From contig BJHS01000010.1 of NCBI GenBank assembly GCA_014193315.1, positions 1-64,000 on the forward strand: a stretch of DNA of 64,000 nt, in the 5' to 3' direction. A program made the translations under genes and the position numbers. Of this stretch, positions 21,876 to 30,164 are shown one piece after another; position 1 is the first letter of the stretch; each line of letters starts with the position of its first letter. This stretch comes from Verrucomicrobiota bacterium (GTDB taxonomy: Bacteria > Verrucomicrobiota > Verrucomicrobiia > Opitutales > UBA953). The notes beneath the pieces were generated by a model, which had not been told where the DNA came from, did not search any database, and worked only from the letters and a program-made list of their open reading frames with translations.

Positions 21876-23567
21876 CTACTCGTTGGAACTCAGGTTGCGG
21901 ACCAGCTCGTCGAGGGACGTCAGGCCCGCCGTCACCTTGACCCAACCCGCGCGGGCGAGCGGACGCATGCCCTGCTCGATCGCTTTGTCGGTGAGCTCAC
22001 GGTTGCTGACGCGGCCGACGATGAGGTCGTGCAACGGCTTCGGGTGGAAAATCTCGAAGACGCCGACGCGGCCGCGGTAACCGGTGTTGCGGCACTTGCG
22101 GCAACCGACGGGCTGTCGGAGGGTCTTGATGCCGGCCAATTCCGGGGCGCCCATGCCGAGGGCCTCGAGCGCGGGGAGGACGCGGGCGGGGTCGACAGGA
22201 ACGTCCTTGGCGCAATCCAGGCATAAGCGACGCACCAGCCGTTGGGCGATGACCAGCTCGACGGCCGAGGCGACGAGGAACGGCTCGACGCCCATGTCGA
22301 CGAGGCGGGTGATGGCCCCGGGCGCGTCGTTGGTGTGCAAGGTCGAGAAGACGAGGTGACCCGTCAGCGACGCGCGGATGGAAATCTCGGCGGTCTCCAG
22401 GTCGCGGATTTCGCCGACCATGATGACGTCGGGGTCCTGGCGGAGCGTGCTGCGGAGGGCGTTGGCGAAGGTCAGGCCGATCTCGGCCTTGGTCTGCACC
22501 TGGTTGGCGCCGGGCACCTCGTACTCAATCGGGTCTTCGATCGTGACGATGCGCAGCTCCGGCGAGTTGATCTCGCGGAGGAACGCGTTGAGGGAAGTCG
22601 ACTTACCGGAACCGGTCGGGCCGGTGACGAGGATGATACCGTGCGGGTAATCGAGGACCTTGCGGACCAGGGCTTGCTCGTCGGGCGTCATGCCGATCCG
22701 ATCCATGTCGTAGGCTTCCTTGCGCTGGTTGAGCAAACGCAGGGAGACGGACTCGGCGTAGATGGTGGGGATGGTCGAGACGCGGATATCCAGGACGTTC
22801 TTGCCGTCGCGGAAATTGATGCGGCCGTCCTGCGGGAGGCGGCGCTCGGAGATGTTGAGGCGCGCCATGATCTTGAGGCGCGAGATGATGGCGTCCTGAA
22901 AGCGGGCCAGGTTTTCCGGCAGCGGCACGGCGACGAGCAGGCCGTCGATGCGGTAGCGGATACGGAGGTGCCCTTCCTGCGGCTCGAAATGCACGTCCGT
23001 CGCGCCCTCGGCCACGCCTTGGGACAGGACATCGGTCACGAAGCGCACCACGGCGGCGTCTTGGTCGGCCTCGCCATCGGTCGGCTGCTCGGCCTGCGCC
23101 GGCAAGTCCTGCCCCTCGTCGTCGAGGCTGCCCGAACCCACGCCGTAGTTATCGTTGATCAGCTGCGCCACGCGCTCGGGCGGGGCGAGGAACCACTTCG
23201 GGCGCCGCGGGGTGAAGGTGGCGACCCAATCCATCGTTGCGGCGTCCGGGGGGAGCGCGGTGACGAGGTTCAAACGGCCCTCGACCGAACCGGCGAGGAC
23301 CGTCGGGACGACCTGCGCCTCGGCGGCGATGCGGGCGGGCAAAATCTTGAGTCCCTCGGGATCGATGGCCGGCTCCTCGAGCACCTCGAGCCCGGTCAGG
23401 CGGGAGAGCTCGGCGAGCAACGCGGCTTCGTCGAGGTTCAGCACCTGCGCGAGCAGTTTGAAGCGGGCTTCGCGCGGCGCCTCGGCGAAGGTCGCGCGCC
23501 CCTCGTCGCCCAACCTCTCGGCCAAGGCCGGCGGCAAGCCGTGCTGGTCTACGGTCACCATGGTCAC
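21876..23567 (-). CDS. gspE: Type II secretion ATPase GspE
   Basis: A 563-residue cytoplasmic ATPase. N-terminal helices (~1-150) form the GspE_N/MshEN-type domain that docks on GspL. The catalytic core has Walker A GPTGSGKST, an Asp-box region (LRIVTIEDPIEYEVPG), Walker B LRQDPDVIMVGEIRD and the His box LVFSTLHTNDAPGAITRL. A tetracysteine zinc knuckle follows (CLDCAKD ... CRKCRNTGYRGRVG), as in typical GspE. It powers pseudopilus extension. The GTG start at 23567 overlaps the gspD stop (GTGA); an ATG six bases further in (23561) would also serve. Second gene of the D-E-F operon. Very secure. Confidence 0.96.
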   Translation of the reverse strand: MTMVTVDQHGLPPALAERLGDEGRATFAEAPREARFKLLAQVLNLDEAALLAELSRLTGLEVLEEPAIDPEGLKILPARIAAEAQVVPTVLAGSVEGRLNLVTALPPDAATMDWVATFTPRRPKWFLAPPERVAQLINDNYGVGSGSLDDEGQDLPAQAEQPTDGEADQDAAVVRFVTDVLSQGVAEGATDVHFEPQEGHLRIRYRIDGLLVAVPLPENLARFQDAIISRLKIMARLNISERRLPQDGRINFRDGKNVLDIRVSTIPTIYAESVSLRLLNQRKEAYDMDRIGMTPDEQALVRKVLDYPHGIILVTGPTGSGKSTSLNAFLREINSPELRIVTIEDPIEYEVPGANQVQTKAEIGLTFANALRSTLRQDPDVIMVGEIRDLETAEISIRASLTGHLVFSTLHTNDAPGAITRLVDMGVEPFLVASAVELVIAQRLVRRLCLDCAKDVPVDPARVLPALEALGMGAPELAGIKTLRQPVGCRKCRNTGYRGRVGVFEIFHPKPLHDLIVGRVSNRELTDKAIEQGMRPLARAGWVKVTAGLTSLDELVRNLSSNE

Positions 23568-25735
23568 TTCTGGACGGGGGCGAAGGGCGGGGTCGGGCGG
23601 TCGATGACCTTGCGGACATCTTCCTTCATCGGCGACGCGTCGACGCGGCTGAGGGCGTCAAGGTTGTCGACGGCCGAGCTATTGAGAACGACCGGGCGGA
23701 GGAAGATGACGAGCTCGGTGCGGGTGTCCGTATCCTTGGAGCTACCGAAGATGTCGCCGATAATCGGGATCGGGCCGAGCCGGTTGGTCTGCTTGGTGAC
23801 TTGGCGACGCTGCAGGCCGCCGAGGACGACGATCTCGCCGCTCATCGCGCTCACGTAGGAGTCGGTCGTGCGCCGGCCGATGATGGGCTGCTCGTTGCCG
23901 TCCAGGAGGGTCGTGCCGAGAATGTCTTCGACGGACTGGGAGACCTGCAGCTGCACGGAGCCGTCCTTGCCGATGAGGGGCAGGACCTTGAGTTGGATCC
24001 CGATATCGCGCTGCGAGACGGTGGAGGTGACCTGGCCGGTCGTCGAAGCGGTGGTCGAGCCGGTGATGACCGGGCGGGACTCGCCGACGAAGAGGGTGGC
24101 CTCCTTGTTGTGGGTGGTGGTCACCGCGGGCACCGAGAGAATCTTGGTGTCGTTCTTGCGCGGGGTCGTGTTGAGGCTGATGAGGCCGGTGAGCGTGCCG
24201 TTCGGGGCGAGCCCGGCTTGCGGGGAATTATTCAGCCCGGCCACGGCGCCGCCGGCCACGGCGCCACTGGCGCCGGTGAGCTTACCGTTGGTCACGGTCA
24301 GGCCGAGCGCGGTGAACCCGTTCTGGTCGTTGTCGGTGAGGGTGATCTCGGCGATGACGACCTCGATGCGCACCTGCGGGAGGACGATGTCGACCTTGTC
24401 GATCAGTTCATGAAGAAGGCGGAGGTCGGATTTGGTGCCGGAGACGACGACGGAGTTGCTCCGGACGTCGGGGATGACGGTCACCATGTTGCTGAACTCG
24501 TCGGCCCCGTTCTGCTGGGAACCGGCGGCGGCCGTCCCAGGGGCGGCCGTCCCAGGGGCGGCCGGGGTGGGCACGGGGGTGGCGGCGCGGGCGGCGCCGG
24601 CGGTGGTCTTGTTACCGGCGCGGGTGGCGGCGGAGGTCTGGCCGGTGATGAGCTGGGTGACGAGGGTCGCGACCTCGGCCGCGTTGGCGTGGCGCAGGAA
24701 AACGACGTCGGTCTTCGTGTTCGGGTCGGAGTTGGCGTCGAGCTGGTCGATGAGCTTATCGAAGAACTCGTGCTGGTCGGCCGAACCCATGAGGATGACG
24801 CGGTTGGTGCGCTCGTCCGCGGTGAAGCTGGTGCCGGTGCTGAGGCGGAAGGGCGCGGCGCCGGCGGCGGCCGGGGTGCGAAGTAACGCGGTCAACTTGT
24901 TGACCAAGTCCACGGCCATCGCGTTCTTCAGCGAATAGATCTTGGTCACGATCGAATCGAGCTGCGGCTTGTCGAGCTGGGTGAAGAGCGTCTCGATCTT
25001 CTGGAGGTTGGTGATGGAATCGGTGACCAGCACGGCGTTATTCCGGCTGAAGAACACGGGCGGGGTGGCCAAGGTAGTGTTGAGCATGCCAGCGATCTGC
25101 TGGACCACTTCCTGACCGTTGGCGTGCTTGAGGGTGAAAATCTTGGAGGCGACGCGGCCGCTCGGCGCCATCGCCAGCGTGCTGGCGGTGATGAGCGAGG
25201 GCGACTCCGCCTTGGCCGTCAGGTTGGGCACCACCTTCAGGAACTTGTCGCCCTGCTGGATCACGGCGACGCCGTTGAGGCTGAGCAAGGTCTCGATGGC
25301 GAGGAGGGCTTCGGCCCGCGTGGCGGCGGCCGGCAGCGAGAGCGTGTAAAGGTTGGCGGGCAAGGCCTGCGGACGGAGCACCGTCTTGCCGGTCCAGCGT
25401 TGCAGGAGCTCGAGCACCTGGGCGACCGTCTCATCGCGGAGCAGCACCGGCCCGACTTTGTCGGCGTCGAGCAAACCCGGGGCCGGGGTCGCGACCGGAA
25501 CGGCGACGATGACCGGAGCCGCCGCGGCGGGAGCAGCCGGGGCCGGGGCGACTACCGCCGGGGCAGCCACGACAGGTGCGGCCGGCGCCGCGGGCGTGGC
25601 GGTCTGACCGAGGAAAGTCAGCGGCATCAACAGGCCGGCAAAAGTGAGGCAGCAAACGGGGAGCAAGGCCCGCGGCGCACGAGGGGTCGAAAGAGAGTAA
25701 TTCACTGGAGGGAGGGGATGTGGGGATAACACCAT
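23564..25735 (-). CDS. gspD: Type II secretion secretin GspD
   Basis: The 723-residue product is the outer-membrane channel. After a signal peptide (PVCCLTFAGLLMPLTFLG) there is an Ala/Pro/Val-rich linker. The N0 domain includes AQVLELLQRWTGKTVLRP, followed by N1-N3 domains (KIFTLKHANGQEVVQQIAGML, KIYSLKNAMAVDLVNKL, VVFLRHANAAEVATLVTQLI). The secretin domain has VRIEVVIAEITLTDNDQNGF, PAVTTTHNKEATLFVGESRPV and VVLGGLQRRQVTKQTNRLGPIPIIGDIF, a hallmark near the end. A 15-nt tandem repeat within codes AAPGTAAPGT in the N3 loop. The start at 25735 leaves a long leader and lacks a Shine-Dalgarno sequence; GTG 25705 is an alternative. First gene of the minus-strand operon. Confidence 0.95.
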   Translation of the reverse strand: MVLSPHPLPPVNYSLSTPRAPRALLPVCCLTFAGLLMPLTFLGQTATPAAPAAPVVAAPAVVAPAPAAPAAAAPVIVAVPVATPAPGLLDADKVGPVLLRDETVAQVLELLQRWTGKTVLRPQALPANLYTLSLPAAATRAEALLAIETLLSLNGVAVIQQGDKFLKVVPNLTAKAESPSLITASTLAMAPSGRVASKIFTLKHANGQEVVQQIAGMLNTTLATPPVFFSRNNAVLVTDSITNLQKIETLFTQLDKPQLDSIVTKIYSLKNAMAVDLVNKLTALLRTPAAAGAAPFRLSTGTSFTADERTNRVILMGSADQHEFFDKLIDQLDANSDPNTKTDVVFLRHANAAEVATLVTQLITGQTSAATRAGNKTTAGAARAATPVPTPAAPGTAAPGTAAAGSQQNGADEFSNMVTVIPDVRSNSVVVSGTKSDLRLLHELIDKVDIVLPQVRIEVVIAEITLTDNDQNGFTALGLTVTNGKLTGASGAVAGGAVAGLNNSPQAGLAPNGTLTGLISLNTTPRKNDTKILSVPAVTTTHNKEATLFVGESRPVITGSTTASTTGQVTSTVSQRDIGIQLKVLPLIGKDGSVQLQVSQSVEDILGTTLLDGNEQPIIGRRTTDSYVSAMSGEIVVLGGLQRRQVTKQTNRLGPIPIIGDIFGSSKDTDTRTELVIFLRPVVLNSSAVDNLDALSRVDASPMKEDVRKVIDRPTPPFAPVQK
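24528..24557. repeat. 15-nt tandem duplication within gspD
   Basis: Two perfect copies of gcggccgtcccaggg stand in tandem, with a partial third. They encode part of an Ala/Pro/Gly/Thr loop in the periplasmic N3 region and keep the frame. Confidence 0.8.
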
Positions 25736-25805
25736 GAAACCAGATTTGTTCGATTAGTTTCCGATTTTTTTACCCTTTTTTGACGATTATTAAGGTGTAT
25801 TTGAC

Positions 25806-25813
25806 TTCCTAAC
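25806..25813 (-). promoter_or_regulatory. GTTAGGAA octamer upstream of gspD
   Basis: Read on the minus strand, GTTAGGAA lies about 70 nt before the gspD start. The identical octamer lies at 13989-13996, about 55 nt before the other secretion operon and in the same orientation. A shared operator is possible, but two 8-mers can coincide by chance. Confidence 0.25.
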
Positions 25814-25899
25814 CATGAATGGCCCTGATGGTGAACGAAGTTTCACTATTAAACTTGCGTAATTGCCCCGGTTTGGCCTAGAGACAGCCTCAGCCACTT

Positions 25900-26433
25900 A
25901 TGCGCGACGATATCCCCGAATGGCTAGGCAAACCTCCCCTTCGCGGTTCCGACGAGTGGACGGCTTGGCTTGAAAAATGGCGCACCTACGCCCGGAGCGA
26001 GCTCCGGGACTCGGCCGCCGATGACCCGGACTTCGACTTCGGCCTGCTCACGACCGAGGAGCGCTGGCGGGTGATCCTCAAATTAGAGATCCAACGCCAG
26101 GTCGCCCAAGGCATCGCCGGCGACCGGGCCCCCATCCCCTCCGTCCGCCGGATCAGCGACCTCGCGCACGCCGGGGTGATCGCTTGGCTCGTCGGCCATT
26201 CCGTCAAATCGCAGATTCCCGACGAGGCATTCCGGCGCGCCAACGAATGGACCGACCAACGCATGACGCCGCGGCGCCGCCAAGTCGCCCATGCCATCCG
26301 CTACGGCTTCCTGGCGGGTATCGGGGGCGAACCCGCCGCCCCGGGCAGCAGTCAGGACGAGTATGTCGCGGCCTACGAAGCCGCCTGGGATTCGGGCAAC
26401 GCGCTGGCCATCGAGAACGACCCGCGGGGCTGA
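25900..26433 (+). CDS. Hypothetical cytoplasmic protein
   Basis: A 177-residue soluble protein with no signal peptide, no membrane helix and no Cys cluster. It is rich in Trp, Arg, Asp and Glu (DEWTAWLEKWRTYARSEL at residues 17-34; TTEERWRVILKLEIQRQVAQ near 50-70), mostly predicted helical. I recognise no family or catalytic motif. The codon use is like that of neighbouring real genes, and it starts soon after an AT-rich stretch that could be a promoter. rmuC begins 55 nt after its stop on the same strand, so co-transcription is possible; that would not define a function. It lies divergently from the gspD-E-F operon. Confidence 0.65.
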   Translation: MRDDIPEWLGKPPLRGSDEWTAWLEKWRTYARSELRDSAADDPDFDFGLLTTEERWRVILKLEIQRQVAQGIAGDRAPIPSVRRISDLAHAGVIAWLVGHSVKSQIPDEAFRRANEWTDQRMTPRRRQVAHAIRYGFLAGIGGEPAAPGSSQDEYVAAYEAAWDSGNALAIENDPRG

Positions 26434-26488
26434 GCGCCCGGGGTTGCGGTCGAGGCGCGACCGGGCAGAGTACGCAACCTACGACCTT

Positions 26489-27859
26489 ATGGATAACCTG
26501 ACGCCCATCCTTCTCCTCCTCGTGCTCGGCCTACTGGTCTTCGTGGCCTTCGGCCGCAAGCCCGGGGCCGACGCTCCCGGCGCCGACTTGGCCAACGCCG
26601 CCCTCCTGGAGGAGGCGCGTCGGCAACTCACGGCGGCGAACGCGGCCACCGAACGCGAACGCACCGCCAAGACCGAGGCCCTCACGCGGGCTTCCGGGGC
26701 CGAGGCCGCCAAGCTGGCCGCGGAGCAACAGCTCCACGCCGCCCAGGCCACGCACGCCGCGGCGCTGAGCCAGCTGCGCGCCGACAACGCCAAAGCCCAG
26801 GCCGAGGCGACGGAACGCTACGGTCGCGACCTCGCCGAATTGAAGACCAGCTTCGCCAAGATGAGCACCGATGTGCTCAAGGGGATGGCCCCCGACGTGA
26901 CGAAGGAAGTCTCGACGAAGGTCGAACCGCTCATCGCCCAGATCAACACCGCGCTGGCAAGCTACCGGCAGACGATGCAACAGGGCCTGCAGAGCCAGGG
27001 CGACGCGCTGACGCAGGTGCGCGAGCAGATGGCCAAGATCACGGAGACCACCGCCGCGCTGGCGACCAGCACCAACGATTTCACCTCCGTCCTCAAGTCG
27101 GCGCAACACCGCGGCAAATGGGGCGAACAGACCTTGCGCCGCGTCGTCGAGGTCTCGGGCCTCAGCCAGCATTGCGACTTCATCGAGCAGACCGCCCAAG
27201 GCGACACGCGGCCGGACCTGATCGTGCTCCTGCCCGGCGACCGTTGCGTGATCATCGACTCCAAGGTCCCCGAGTTCGACGTGGCGATGGTGAACCAAGC
27301 GGCGCCCAACCGGAAAGAGCTGGTCGAAGCCCATGCCGCGAAACTTCGCGCGACCATCAAGGCGCTGGCCGAGAAGGATTACCCGGGCGCCCAGACCGCG
27401 GCCGGCCGCACCGCCTTCGACAAGGTGATCCTCTTCTTGCCCGCCGAGTCGCTCCTGAGCACCGCCCTCGAAGGCGACAACGAGCTGATCATCGACGCGG
27501 GCCGCTTCGGCATCCTGCTGGCGACGCCGGCCACGCTCATGGGCTTCCTTTCCGCGATCAACCTGACTTGGCTGCAGCACAAGCAGGCCCAAGAGTCCAA
27601 GGACGTCATCGAGAAAGCCACGAACCTTTATAAGAGCGTCGCCGACTTTGCCGAGAACATGGCCGGGGCGCGCGATGGGCTGGAAAGCGCCGTGAAGAAG
27701 TTCAACACCGGCCTGGGAAGCTACCGCAAGTACGTGCTCCCAAAAGGGCAGGAATTGCTGGAAATCCACGGCCTCCAGCCCAGCAAGATGCTGCCCGCGG
27801 AAAAGGACGCCTTGGACCTCCCGACGGATATTCGGCGCCTAGAAGGCTCGGCCGAGTAG
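26489..27859 (+). CDS. rmuC: DNA recombination protein RmuC
   Basis: The track ORF starts at 26291, but ATG 26489 (MDNLTPILLLLVLGLLVFVAFG) gives the usual RmuC plan in 456 residues. An N-terminal membrane helix comes first. A long Ala/Glu-rich coiled coil follows (~25-150, EEARRQLTAANAATERERTAKTEAL). The RmuC domain (PF02646) then shows KSAQHRGKWGEQTLRRVVE, DLIVLLPGDRCVIIDSKVPEFD, a FDKVILFLPAESLLSTAL stretch and ILLATPATLMGFLSAINLTW. RmuC proteins are linked to genome stability and limiting DNA inversions, with a nuclease-like fold core (the DSK segment matches the PD-(D/E)xK pattern). It acts on DNA while membrane tethered. The gene is followed closely by tRNA-Ala on the opposite strand. 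Confidence 0.93.
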   Translation: MDNLTPILLLLVLGLLVFVAFGRKPGADAPGADLANAALLEEARRQLTAANAATERERTAKTEALTRASGAEAAKLAAEQQLHAAQATHAAALSQLRADNAKAQAEATERYGRDLAELKTSFAKMSTDVLKGMAPDVTKEVSTKVEPLIAQINTALASYRQTMQQGLQSQGDALTQVREQMAKITETTAALATSTNDFTSVLKSAQHRGKWGEQTLRRVVEVSGLSQHCDFIEQTAQGDTRPDLIVLLPGDRCVIIDSKVPEFDVAMVNQAAPNRKELVEAHAAKLRATIKALAEKDYPGAQTAAGRTAFDKVILFLPAESLLSTALEGDNELIIDAGRFGILLATPATLMGFLSAINLTWLQHKQAQESKDVIEKATNLYKSVADFAENMAGARDGLESAVKKFNTGLGSYRKYVLPKGQELLEIHGLQPSKMLPAEKDALDLPTDIRRLEGSAE

Positions 27860-27874
27860 GCCGACGGTCCCTGC

Positions 27875-27950
27875 TGGTGGAGCCGATGAGGTTCGAACTC
27901 ACGGCCTCGTCATTGCGAACGACGCGCTCTACCAACTGAGCTACGGCCCC
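27875..27950 (-). tRNA. tRNA-Ala, anticodon CGC
   Basis: Read on the minus strand, GGGGCCGTAGCTCAGTTGGTAGAGC starts a complete cloverleaf. The anticodon arm CGTCG-TTCGCAA-TGACG gives anticodon CGC, reading GCG. The T arm contains GTTCGAA. The acceptor pairs GGGGCCG with CGGCTCC and contains the G3-U70 wobble, the identity mark of tRNA-Ala. The 3' CCA is encoded. Confidence 0.96.
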
Positions 27951-28061
27951 AAACAGCAGGGAGGACGAGGGAAACCAAGCCCCCACGCGGGGTCAAGGTT
28001 TAGATGGCTTGTCGCCTTGCCACACCCTGAAAACCGCCTACGTTCAGCCGTCCCAATCACC

Positions 28062-28748
28062 ATGCGCGTAGCCCAAGACACCGTCGTCAGCATCGAATAC
28101 ACCCTGAAGGACGACCAGGGTAACATCCTCGACGCCTCCGAAGGCCGTGGCCCGATGGAGTACCTCCAAGGCTACCAGAATATCATCCCCGGCCTCGAGC
28201 AAGGCCTCGTCGGCCTCGTCGCCGGCGACACCAAGACCGTCACCGTCCCGCCCGAGCTCGGCTATGGCGAGTACAGCGATAAACTCCTGCAGCGCGTCCC
28301 GCTCGACGCCTTCGGTGGCCACGCGGTCCAGCCCGGCATGCGCTTCCGCGCCGACACCAACCATGGCATGCGCACCCTCACGATCAAGGCCATCGAAGGC
28401 CAGGAAGCCGTCCTCGATGGCAACCATGAGCTCGCCGGCAAGACCCTCCACTTCGACGTCAAAGTCGTCGCGGTCCGCGCAGCCGAGATGACCGAGCTCG
28501 CCCACGGCCACCCGCACCAAACCGGCGGTTGCTGCGGCGGCGGTGGTTGTGGCTCCGGCTCGGGTGAATCCGAAGGCGGCGGCTGCTCCTCCTCGGAAGG
28601 TTCGGCCGGCGGTTGCTGCTCGACGGAAGGTTCCGAAGGCGGTTGCTGCTCCACCGAAGGCAGCTCCGAAGGTGGCTGCTGCTCCACCGAAGAACCCGTG
28701 GCGGCGAAGCAAGGCGGTTGCGGCTCCGCCGGTTGCGGTTGCGGCTAA
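28062..28748 (+). CDS. slyD: FKBP-type peptidyl-prolyl isomerase, SlyD-like, with Cys-rich tail
   Basis: The start is ATG 28062 (MRVAQDTVVSIEYTL); the track start upstream adds non-coding residues. Residues 1-150 match SlyD: FKBP half-domain at the N-terminus with GPMEYLQGYQNIIPGLEQGL, then the insert-in-flap chaperone domain (ELGYGEYSDKLLQRVPLDAF), then FDVKVVAVRAAEMTELAHGHPH. The tail (156-228) is very unusual: three copies of a GGCCSTE-like unit and many single Cys and Gly, about 17 Cys in 73 residues. SlyD isomerises Xaa-Pro bonds, chaperones folding and delivers nickel or other metals; E. coli SlyD has a His/Cys tail for the metal role. Here the tail is Cys-dominated, suggesting thiol-type metal binding. 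Ends in a clear terminator. Confidence 0.9.
   Translation: MRVAQDTVVSIEYTLKDDQGNILDASEGRGPMEYLQGYQNIIPGLEQGLVGLVAGDTKTVTVPPELGYGEYSDKLLQRVPLDAFGGHAVQPGMRFRADTNHGMRTLTIKAIEGQEAVLDGNHELAGKTLHFDVKVVAVRAAEMTELAHGHPHQTGGCCGGGGCGSGSGESEGGGCSSSEGSAGGCCSTEGSEGGCCSTEGSSEGGCCSTEEPVAAKQGGCGSAGCGCG
28607..28705 (+). repeat. Tandem 27-33-nt repeats encoding CCSTE motifs in slyD
   Basis: Three in-frame units of the form ggcggttgctgctc(c/g)ac(c/g)gaag..., of 30, 33 and ~27 nt, code for repeated GGCCSTEGS segments in the protein tail. Unit length differences are multiples of three, so the frame is kept. Confidence 0.8.
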
Positions 28749-28773
28749 GCGCTGACCCCCAGCCTCGCGATCA

Positions 28774-28799
28774 AGCCCCCGGACCTCGGGGGCTTTTTT
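28774..28799 (+). terminator. Rho-independent terminator after slyD
   Basis: The hairpin AGCCCCCG-GACCT-CGGGGGCT has an 8-bp perfect GC-rich stem and 5-nt loop and is followed by TTTTTT. Confidence 0.92.
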
Positions 28800-28873
28800 G
28801 TGCCCGCATTTCCCGGCACCCACTCCCTTGAAGCCGATCCCTAAAGCCTACTCCCGATTCCCTGCTGCGGCGC

Positions 28874-29284
28874 TCAGCGCCACTCCCAGACCAGCGCGAT
28901 TTCGGTCTCGGGGTGGAGCGACTGTTTGACGGGGCAGGCTTCGGCGGCGCGCATGAGGCGCGGGCGCAGCTCCTCCGCGATGCCCGCGGGCATGTGGATC
29001 GCGACGTCGAGCTTGGCGATGCGGCGCGGCGGCTGGGCGGTCATATGCTTCTCGACCTCGATGCGCATGCCGCGGAAATCAAGCCCGAGCCCGCGGGCCT
29101 GGATGCCGAGAATCGTGAGAATGCACGAGGCGAGCGCGGTCGCGGCCAGGTCGGTCGGCGAGAACGACGCGCCCTTGCCTTGATTATCGACCGGTGCGTC
29201 GGTGATGAGCTCGACGCCGGAAGGCCCGTGCTTCGCGCGCACGCGGAGGTCGCCGAGGTAGTCGCAGGAGATTTTCACGCCCAT
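28874..29284 (-). CDS. OsmC/Ohr-family protein
   Basis: I take ATG 29284 (MGVKISCDYLGDLRVRA) rather than the track start, giving 136 residues, which is right for OsmC-fold proteins. The segment GKGASFSPTDLAATALASCILTILGI has the first redox Cys, and EACPVKQSLHPETEIAL has the second, so both cysteines of the peroxidatic pair are present. Members reduce organic hydroperoxides or act on reactive persulfides using the two cysteines in a dimer. It is the last of three minus-strand genes; the preceding gene is a small ferredoxin, which could, speculatively, share a redox setting. Which substrate is used cannot be told; the family is secure. Confidence 0.88.
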   Translation of the reverse strand: MGVKISCDYLGDLRVRAKHGPSGVELITDAPVDNQGKGASFSPTDLAATALASCILTILGIQARGLGLDFRGMRIEVEKHMTAQPPRRIAKLDVAIHMPAGIAEELRPRLMRAAEACPVKQSLHPETEIALVWEWR

Positions 29285-29379
29285 GCCCGGACCGTAGGCG
29301 AAGCGCGCGACCACACCAAACAAAAAGGCCCGGCGGACCGGGGCTGGGGGAGCGGCTGGGGGAGCGGCTGGGCGGGGGA

Positions 29380-29613
29380 TTATTCGCCGTCCTTACCGAT
29401 GGCGTCGACCGGGCAGCCTTCGAGGGCTTCCTGGCACTTCTCGACCTCCTCGGGGGTGGTCGGCTGGGCGAAGACGTAAGAGTAACCACCGTCGTCTTGG
29501 CGGGTGAAGTTCTTCGGCGCGGTCTCACGGCAGAGGTCGCAGTCGATGCACTGCGAATCCACGTAGAACTTACCGGGGACGCTTTCGGGGCGCTTGTCGT
29601 TCTTGTCGGCCAT
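29380..29613 (-). CDS. Small ferredoxin, single 4Fe-4S cluster
   Basis: A 77-residue acidic protein. The cluster ligands are C22, C25 and C28 in CIDCDLC, and C67 in GCPVDAI, which is the single-[4Fe-4S] ferredoxin pattern; C60 (EEVEKC) may form a disulfide as in similar ferredoxins. The middle (DDGGYSYVFAQPTTPEE) is typical of this class. It carries single electrons between cytoplasmic redox enzymes; the partner cannot be known. It lies between an inner-membrane hypothetical gene upstream and an OsmC gene downstream, all on the minus strand with short gaps. Confidence 0.93.
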   Translation of the reverse strand: MADKNDKRPESVPGKFYVDSQCIDCDLCRETAPKNFTRQDDGGYSYVFAQPTTPEEVEKCQEALEGCPVDAIGKDGE

Positions 29614-29660
29614 AGGGAAGTTGGAAAAGTGCGGTCAGCGGGGCGGCTGTCAAGAATCGG

Positions 29661-30110
29661 TCACTTGGCGGGCACGAGGTTGATCAGGCGATACTCCGCG
29701 AATCCGGCCTTTCCGATGAGGAATTCGGAGGAAAGGCGGTCCGGGGTGTCGTGGATGACACGGATGACGCCGGTCGGTACCAGGTTCGGGCGGAAGTCGA
29801 CCAAGGCCGAAAGATCCGGGGGTGGCGTCGGCAGAGGCGCCACCTCGAGCACGGGCAGCTCGAACTCCTGCAGGATGATCAGGCGGACGCGGGCGCGGGT
29901 CGCGGCATCGACGTCGGTCCAGTCATAGAGGCGCTCCATCGCCGCCACATCGCGCGCGACGAACGCTTGGTGCATCGCGGTGGCCAGCTTCCACCGCAGG
30001 CTCTCCTGCCAACGCGACCCGAGGAGCCCGCCGAGCGCGACCAAGGTCAACGCCAGCAGCCCAATCGCCCAGCGGCCCAACGCGGGGCGAGATCCGAAGA
30101 AACGGCGCAT
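29661..30110 (-). CDS. Single-pass membrane protein of unknown function
   Basis: The track frame begins at 30485, but upstream residues come from the antisense of purM; I choose ATG 30110 (MRRFFGSRPALGRWAIGLLALTLVALGGLLG). The 149-residue product has a positive N-terminus, a membrane helix at ~13-32 and a periplasmic domain of ~115 residues: WKLATAMHQAFVARDVAAMERLYDW (helical), then strands such as LIILQEFELPVLEVAPLP and GFAEYRLINLVPAK. The plan resembles small NTF2/SnoaL-like or DUF proteins, but I cannot name one. It is divergent from purM and stands first in a three-gene minus-strand unit with a ferredoxin and OsmC. Confidence 0.7.
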   Translation of the reverse strand: MRRFFGSRPALGRWAIGLLALTLVALGGLLGSRWQESLRWKLATAMHQAFVARDVAAMERLYDWTDVDAATRARVRLIILQEFELPVLEVAPLPTPPPDLSALVDFRPNLVPTGVIRVIHDTPDRLSSEFLIGKAGFAEYRLINLVPAK

Positions 30111-30164
30111 GAGGGAGAAGGGCGTTGACCCACCCGGGCGGGCGGAGATAAGCACGCAAGCGTC

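Noticed and set aside
22242-23858. 538-residue plus-strand ORF across gspE
   Set aside because: Antisense to a gene with complete Walker and zinc motifs; the translation has no recognisable domain.
25741-25899. A plus-strand sigma-70 promoter based on ttgact at 25801
   Set aside because: No acceptable -10 box lies at the right distance, so the match was not reported as a promoter.
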